Positions 6,969 through 10,183 of a DNA stretch of 10,183 nt are shown piece by piece. Under the pieces are notes generated by a model. It searched no databases. It saw only the letters and a program-made list of their open reading frames with translations, and had not been told where the DNA came from. The translations under genes and the position numbers were made by a program. Origin of the DNA: Azonexaceae bacterium (lineage in GTDB: Bacteria > Pseudomonadota > Gammaproteobacteria > Burkholderiales > Rhodocyclaceae); contig SSTB01000094.1 in the NCBI GenBank assembly GCA_009469665.1, positions 1 to 10,183 on the forward strand, written 5' to 3'. Within the stretch, counting starts at the first letter, position 1. Every line of letters begins with the position of its first letter.

Positions 6969-7128
6969 GGTCGTGATCCTGGGGGCCGCTGCGGCTGCGT
7001 CCCTCCCCCGGGCGGCGGGCGGGGGGGGCGGGTTGGGCGTCCCGATTGGCGGGCAGGGCCGACGCCGACGAGCGGCCGGCGGCGGATTTCAGCATAATGC
7101 CCGGCAATCAGAAACACGCGGATTCTAC
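6969..7128. promoter_or_regulatory. Divergent control region of thyA and the M17 peptidase gene
   Basis: 160 bp with no supported gene. It contains a very G-rich tract on the plus strand (7010-7037) and a 9-bp palindrome GCATAATGC (7092-7100) that offers CATAAT (5 of 6 to a -10 box) toward the peptidase and CATTAT toward thyA. I find no clear -35 for either. If CATAAT is used, the peptidase leader would be about 25 nt; a thyA start here would give a leader over 100 nt. Confidence 0.45.
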
Positions 7129-8577
7129 ATGCTCGCCCGACTGGAAACTTACGCCTCCCTGCCCGACGCCGATGCGCTGACCGGCCTGTCCCATGTCCTC
7201 GCCCTGCTGCCGCCCGGCGAGACGCTCCTGCCCGGCTGTCCCGAACCCCAGGCCCTGGAGGCCGCCCTGGCGCGGCGGGGCAAGACGGCTGCCAGCCTGG
7301 CCAAGACTCCGCTGGCGGCGGACCTGGGGGGTGGCCTGCGGGTATGGGCGGTGCTCGATCCCGCCGCGCCGCGCTTCGAACAGGCGACCCTGGTGCGCAA
7401 GGCCTTCCAGGCCCTGCTGAGCGAAGAACCGCGGGAGATCCACGTCCTGCTCGACGGGGACAAGGCCTTCATCGAGTTGGCCGCCGAAATCGTCGCCTAC
7501 GTGGGCCTCGCCAACGGAGCGCCCCTGCCCACCCGGCGCCGCGCCGAGGCGCCACGGGCCCTGGAGCGGCTGGTGCTCTGGGGCGTGGCGCGTCCCCCGG
7601 TCCGGGCGGGGGCGCTGGCCGAGGCCAGCGTCGTGGCGCGCAGCCTCGTCGCCCTGCCGCCCAATGTGCTCACCCCAGGCGCCTACCGCGACCGGCTGGC
7701 GGAAATGGCCGATGAGTTGGGCTGGGATATGGAAGAGTTCGACCTTCCCCGCCTGCGGGAAAAGGGCGCCGGCGCCTTCATCGCCGTGGCTCAGGGCAGC
7801 ACCGAGGAGGATGCGGCCATCGTCCGCCTTTCCTACGAACCGCCCGGTGCTGCGGAGCAGGTGGCGCTGGTGGGCAAGGGTATCTGCTTCGATACCGGCG
7901 GCCACAATCTCAAGCCGGCCAAGTACATGGCCGGCATGCACGAGGACATGGCCGGCTCGGCCGTGGTGCTGGGCATCCTGCTGGCGGCCACCCGCCTGCA
8001 ACTGCCCCTGCGCATCGACGCCTGGCTCGCCCTGGCGCGCAACGAGGTCTCGCCGACCGCCTATCGCCAGGGCGACGTGGTGACGGCCCTGGACGGAACG
8101 AGCATCGAAATCGTCCATACCGACGCCGAGGGGCGCCTGGTGCTGGCCGACGCCCTGGCCTTGGCGGTTCGCGACGAGCCGGATCTGGTGGTCGATTTCG
8201 CCACCCTTACCGGCAGCCTCATAACCGCCCTGGGCACGCGCTACGGGGGTGTCTTCAGCCCCGATGACGCCCTGGCCGGGGAGGCCGTCGCCGCCGGGCG
8301 GACCAGCGGCGAGCGTCTGTGCGCCCTGCCCATGGACGCCGACTATGAGAGCGACCTGGAAAGCACGGTGGCCGACATCAAGCAATGCACCCTGGAAGGC
8401 GACGCCGACCACATTCTTGCGGCCCGTTTTCTCAAGCGTTTCGTCGGCGACTGCCCCTGGCTGCATCTCGATCTGGCCGCCGCTTCGTGCAAGGGGGGGC
8501 TGGGGGCCATCGCCACCGAGCAGACGGGATTCGGCATCGCCTGGGGCATCGACTTCCTCCAGGCGAGAGTACAATAA
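7129..8577 (+). CDS. Leucyl aminopeptidase family protein (M17 metallopeptidase)
   Basis: Removes N-terminal residues from peptides in the cytoplasm using two divalent metals, usually as a hexamer. Seen in 482 residues (E. coli PepA has 503): an N-terminal domain of about 1-170 that is poorly conserved, then the catalytic domain with Lys250 and Asp255 in GKGICFDTGG, Lys262 in NLKP, Asp273 in HEDMAG, and Asp332/Glu334/Arg336 in TDAEGRLVLADAL. The spacing of these seven residues (5, 7, 11, 59, 2, 2) equals that of PepA Lys270 to Arg356, so the active site is complete. The family's NTDAEGR is HTDAEGR here and the C-terminus departs from PepA, so it is an M17 paralogue group rather than certain PepA. 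Start: the ATG at 7129 (MLARLETYASL) fits the family; an extension to 6967 would add 54 low-complexity residues. The ribosome site is weak (GGA, 6 nt). Followed after 76 bp by the PilZ-like gene on the same strand. Confidence 0.92.
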   Translation: MLARLETYASLPDADALTGLSHVLALLPPGETLLPGCPEPQALEAALARRGKTAASLAKTPLAADLGGGLRVWAVLDPAAPRFEQATLVRKAFQALLSEEPREIHVLLDGDKAFIELAAEIVAYVGLANGAPLPTRRRAEAPRALERLVLWGVARPPVRAGALAEASVVARSLVALPPNVLTPGAYRDRLAEMADELGWDMEEFDLPRLREKGAGAFIAVAQGSTEEDAAIVRLSYEPPGAAEQVALVGKGICFDTGGHNLKPAKYMAGMHEDMAGSAVVLGILLAATRLQLPLRIDAWLALARNEVSPTAYRQGDVVTALDGTSIEIVHTDAEGRLVLADALALAVRDEPDLVVDFATLTGSLITALGTRYGGVFSPDDALAGEAVAAGRTSGERLCALPMDADYESDLESTVADIKQCTLEGDADHILAARFLKRFVGDCPWLHLDLAAASCKGGLGAIATEQTGFGIAWGIDFLQARVQ

Positions 8578-8639
8578 GCGTCCGGAATAAGGGTCGCTGC
8601 GCTACGGGGGCGCCGACCAGGCCTTCCGCCCCGGGGAGA

Positions 8640-8645
8640 CAAGGA
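8640..8645 (+). promoter_or_regulatory. Ribosome binding site of the PilZ-like gene
   Basis: An AAGGAG-type purine box lies 7-8 nt before the ATG at 8654 and supports this start. The 76-bp gap from the peptidase gene shows no strong terminator (only a 6-bp stem with a 14-nt loop at 8607-8612/8627-8632), so read-through from the peptidase gene is plausible. Confidence 0.6.
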
Positions 8646-8653
8646 GAACGACG

Positions 8654-10183
8654 ATGCTGGACAGGCTGGGAAAATTGGGCGGACTCTTCGGGCAGGCCAA
8701 ATCGGATCATCCCCTGGCGGATGAGAAGGAGTTCCGGCGCATCGTCGCGGCCCTGCCGGGGGACCACCCCTACAAGGCCCTGGACGAGATCTCCGGCTGG
8801 CTCGAATCGCTGCGTCTGGCCGACGATCTGCCGGCCGGACGCCTGTTCGACATGGTGCGCGAGCTGGATGAAACCGCCCAGCGCCACGCCTTCAAGCTGA
8901 CGCGGGAATACCTGCGGGCGCCCCGTCTGGCCCGGGCCGAGGAGCAAAAGCTGTGGAAGGCGATCAACGGCTTCTGGCTCAACGCCGCATCCGCCTACGA
9001 AAGATGCCTCGCCCTCAGCCGGGAAAAGGACCGTCAGGCCGCCGCCTTGCGCGAAGCCCTGCCCCTCATCTGCGTGCGCCTGGTGGCCGCCCTGGGTCAG
9101 GTCGTCAGGTCCGAAATCTACCGTTACGGCCCCCATACGCCGTCGCTCTGGCTGCGCCTGGGGCTGGCCTACGGCGCCGCCGAGGCGGCGGGAGTGGCGA
9201 AAAAATCGGTCCAGATCTACCCCCGCAGGACGGAGACCACCACCGCGGAGCACGAGTATCTGCGCCTCCTCGTGCTGTTCACCTCGTCCCTCGACGCGCT
9301 CCTGCCGAACCAGATCGAACTGGCCGAGCGCCTGGTGGAGCACTATCTGCCCGGTTTTGCCTTTTCCGCCCAGAGCAGCAAGGAGAGCGTGTATTGGGTC
9401 GATCTCGACAAGGCCGAGCCGCCCGCCCGCCTGGCCCGGGTTCCCAAGCAGATGACGCCCTCCCTGCGCTTCTTTCATCCCGCCCGGGCGCACCTGCAGG
9501 TGGCCCAATTGGTCACCGACCTGGAGCACGGCGGCGCCCTCCCCGGCGAGATCAATCTGGGCGGGGACGTGGCGGTCAAATACGTCTTGCCGGTGCTTGC
9601 CCATCTGGCCACCTGCTGGGCGCCTTTGCCGCCCCTGCGCAAACATGCCCGCTACCCGGTCAAACACCGCATGGCCGTGGTCGCCGGCCTGCCCAACGCC
9701 GTGGCGGCCTTGTCCCCCGCGGCGGATAGCGTTGCCGGCGAATCCTGGGTGGTGGAAAACGTCAGCCGCGGCGGCTTCGGCACCATCGTCGCCGAACCCC
9801 GGCCGGATTGGCTGCGGATCGGCAGCCTGCTGGGGATGCAGCCCGAAGGCGGCGACAACTGGCTGGTCGGCGTCGTCCGCCGCTACCACCGCAGCAGCGA
9901 GAACGAGGCCCAGGTCGGCCTCATGACCCTTTCGCGGGCAGCGCGTCCGGTCGAGATGAAGCCCTTGCGCAGCACCGGTTACGTTGCCGCCACCACGGTG
10001 CGCGGCCTGTGGTTGAAGGACGTCGGTGACGAGGCCGAGATGCGGGTCGTCCTGCCGTTGGCGAGCTTCGATCTGCGCGAACCCATGGAAATCTGGCTGG
10101 ACGGCCGGCCCGCCACGCTTTCCCCCGTTGCCCTGGTACAGCAGTGCGGGGACTACGAGGTCGCCCGCTACCGCTATTCCTGA
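8654..10183 (+). CDS. PilZ-domain-like protein with large helical N-terminal region (putative c-di-GMP receptor)
   Basis: 509 residues, complete, with the TGA at the last bases of the window. I do not recognise a named family for the whole protein. Seen: residues 1-320 are mostly helix-forming, rich in Leu, Ala, Arg and Glu, with no signal peptide or membrane segment. Then comes a segment with PilZ hallmarks: Arg329 and Arg333 in LRKHARYPVKHR (RxxxR), Asn369-Ser371-Gly374 in VENVSRGG ([D/N]xSxxG), and a closing strand pair at 404-427 (WLVGVVRR, then VGLMTLS) as in PilZ barrels. About 80 beta-like residues follow (430-509). Known: these two motifs bind cyclic di-GMP in PilZ proteins. Inference: a cytoplasmic c-di-GMP-responsive protein whose helical region is the output or partner-binding part. 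The 36-residue spacing between the motifs is at the long side. It sits behind the peptidase gene, which tells little about its role. The call rests on motif reading only. Confidence 0.7.
   Translation: MLDRLGKLGGLFGQAKSDHPLADEKEFRRIVAALPGDHPYKALDEISGWLESLRLADDLPAGRLFDMVRELDETAQRHAFKLTREYLRAPRLARAEEQKLWKAINGFWLNAASAYERCLALSREKDRQAAALREALPLICVRLVAALGQVVRSEIYRYGPHTPSLWLRLGLAYGAAEAAGVAKKSVQIYPRRTETTTAEHEYLRLLVLFTSSLDALLPNQIELAERLVEHYLPGFAFSAQSSKESVYWVDLDKAEPPARLARVPKQMTPSLRFFHPARAHLQVAQLVTDLEHGGALPGEINLGGDVAVKYVLPVLAHLATCWAPLPPLRKHARYPVKHRMAVVAGLPNAVAALSPAADSVAGESWVVENVSRGGFGTIVAEPRPDWLRIGSLLGMQPEGGDNWLVGVVRRYHRSSENEAQVGLMTLSRAARPVEMKPLRSTGYVAATTVRGLWLKDVGDEAEMRVVLPLASFDLREPMEIWLDGRPATLSPVALVQQCGDYEVARYRYS

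Noticed and set aside
6093..7097. A 334-codon plus-strand frame opposite thyA
   Set aside because: Antisense to a highly conserved thymidylate synthase; the C-terminal part runs through the G-rich non-coding region as Gly/Arg repeats.
6967..7128. N-terminal extension of the M17 peptidase to the ATG at 6967
   Set aside because: It would add 54 Gly/Ala/Arg-rich residues read from the G-rich promoter tract and overlap the thyA start; the family N-terminus begins near MLARLETY.
7108..8574. A 488-codon minus-strand frame opposite the M17 peptidase
   Set aside because: Shadow of the peptidase gene; no conserved motif and no ribosome site that makes sense.
8607..8632. Hairpin as terminator after the peptidase gene
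   Set aside because: Only a 6-bp stem with a 14-nt loop and no T-run; it is more likely chance in GC-rich DNA, and read-through to the next gene is plausible.
8432..9889. A 485-codon minus-strand frame opposite the PilZ-like gene
   Set aside because: The plus frame has a good ribosome site, a full-length product and PilZ motifs. The minus frame is rich in Gly, Gln and His and crosses the intergenic gap into the peptidase gene.

Overview
The window is GC-rich, densely coding chromosomal DNA. Its proteins (proteobacterial-type Glk, GlgC, GlgB, ThyA and an M17 peptidase) look like those of a high-GC betaproteobacterium. A Rhodocyclales-like host is my best guess from general protein flavour, not a demonstrated assignment. 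I see no insertion sequence, integrase, CRISPR array, tRNA or rRNA; this looks like core metabolism.

Layout. Positions 1-5059 hold a glycogen/glucose block: a GH57 glycosidase (minus strand, cut by the left edge), glgC 3 bp upstream of it on the same strand, glgB divergent from glgC across about 50 bp, and glk convergent with glgB. Next come a 206-bp gap rich in hairpins (5060-5265), a secreted Sel1-repeat protein and thyA, all on the minus strand, with thyA transcribed first. A 160-bp divergent region (6969-7128) carries a potential G-quadruplex and a symmetric -10-like element. It separates thyA from a plus-strand pair: an M17 leucyl aminopeptidase, then a 509-residue protein that I read as a PilZ-domain (cyclic-di-GMP receptor-like) protein ending at the last base of the window.

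How the genes fit together. Glk makes glucose-6-phosphate. After phosphoglucomutase (not in this window), GlgC makes ADP-glucose, glycogen synthase (not in this window) polymerises it, and GlgB adds alpha-1,6 branches. The GH57 enzyme probably trims or remodels alpha-glucan. ThyA supplies dTMP for DNA synthesis. The peptidase and the PilZ-like protein have no evident link to glycogen.

I did not find a clear-cut new multi-gene system. The best leads are the large, otherwise unrecognised PilZ-like protein, a tyrosine at the activator-lysine position of GlgC, a homopolymer-encoded insertion in ThyA, and the two compact divergent promoter regions.
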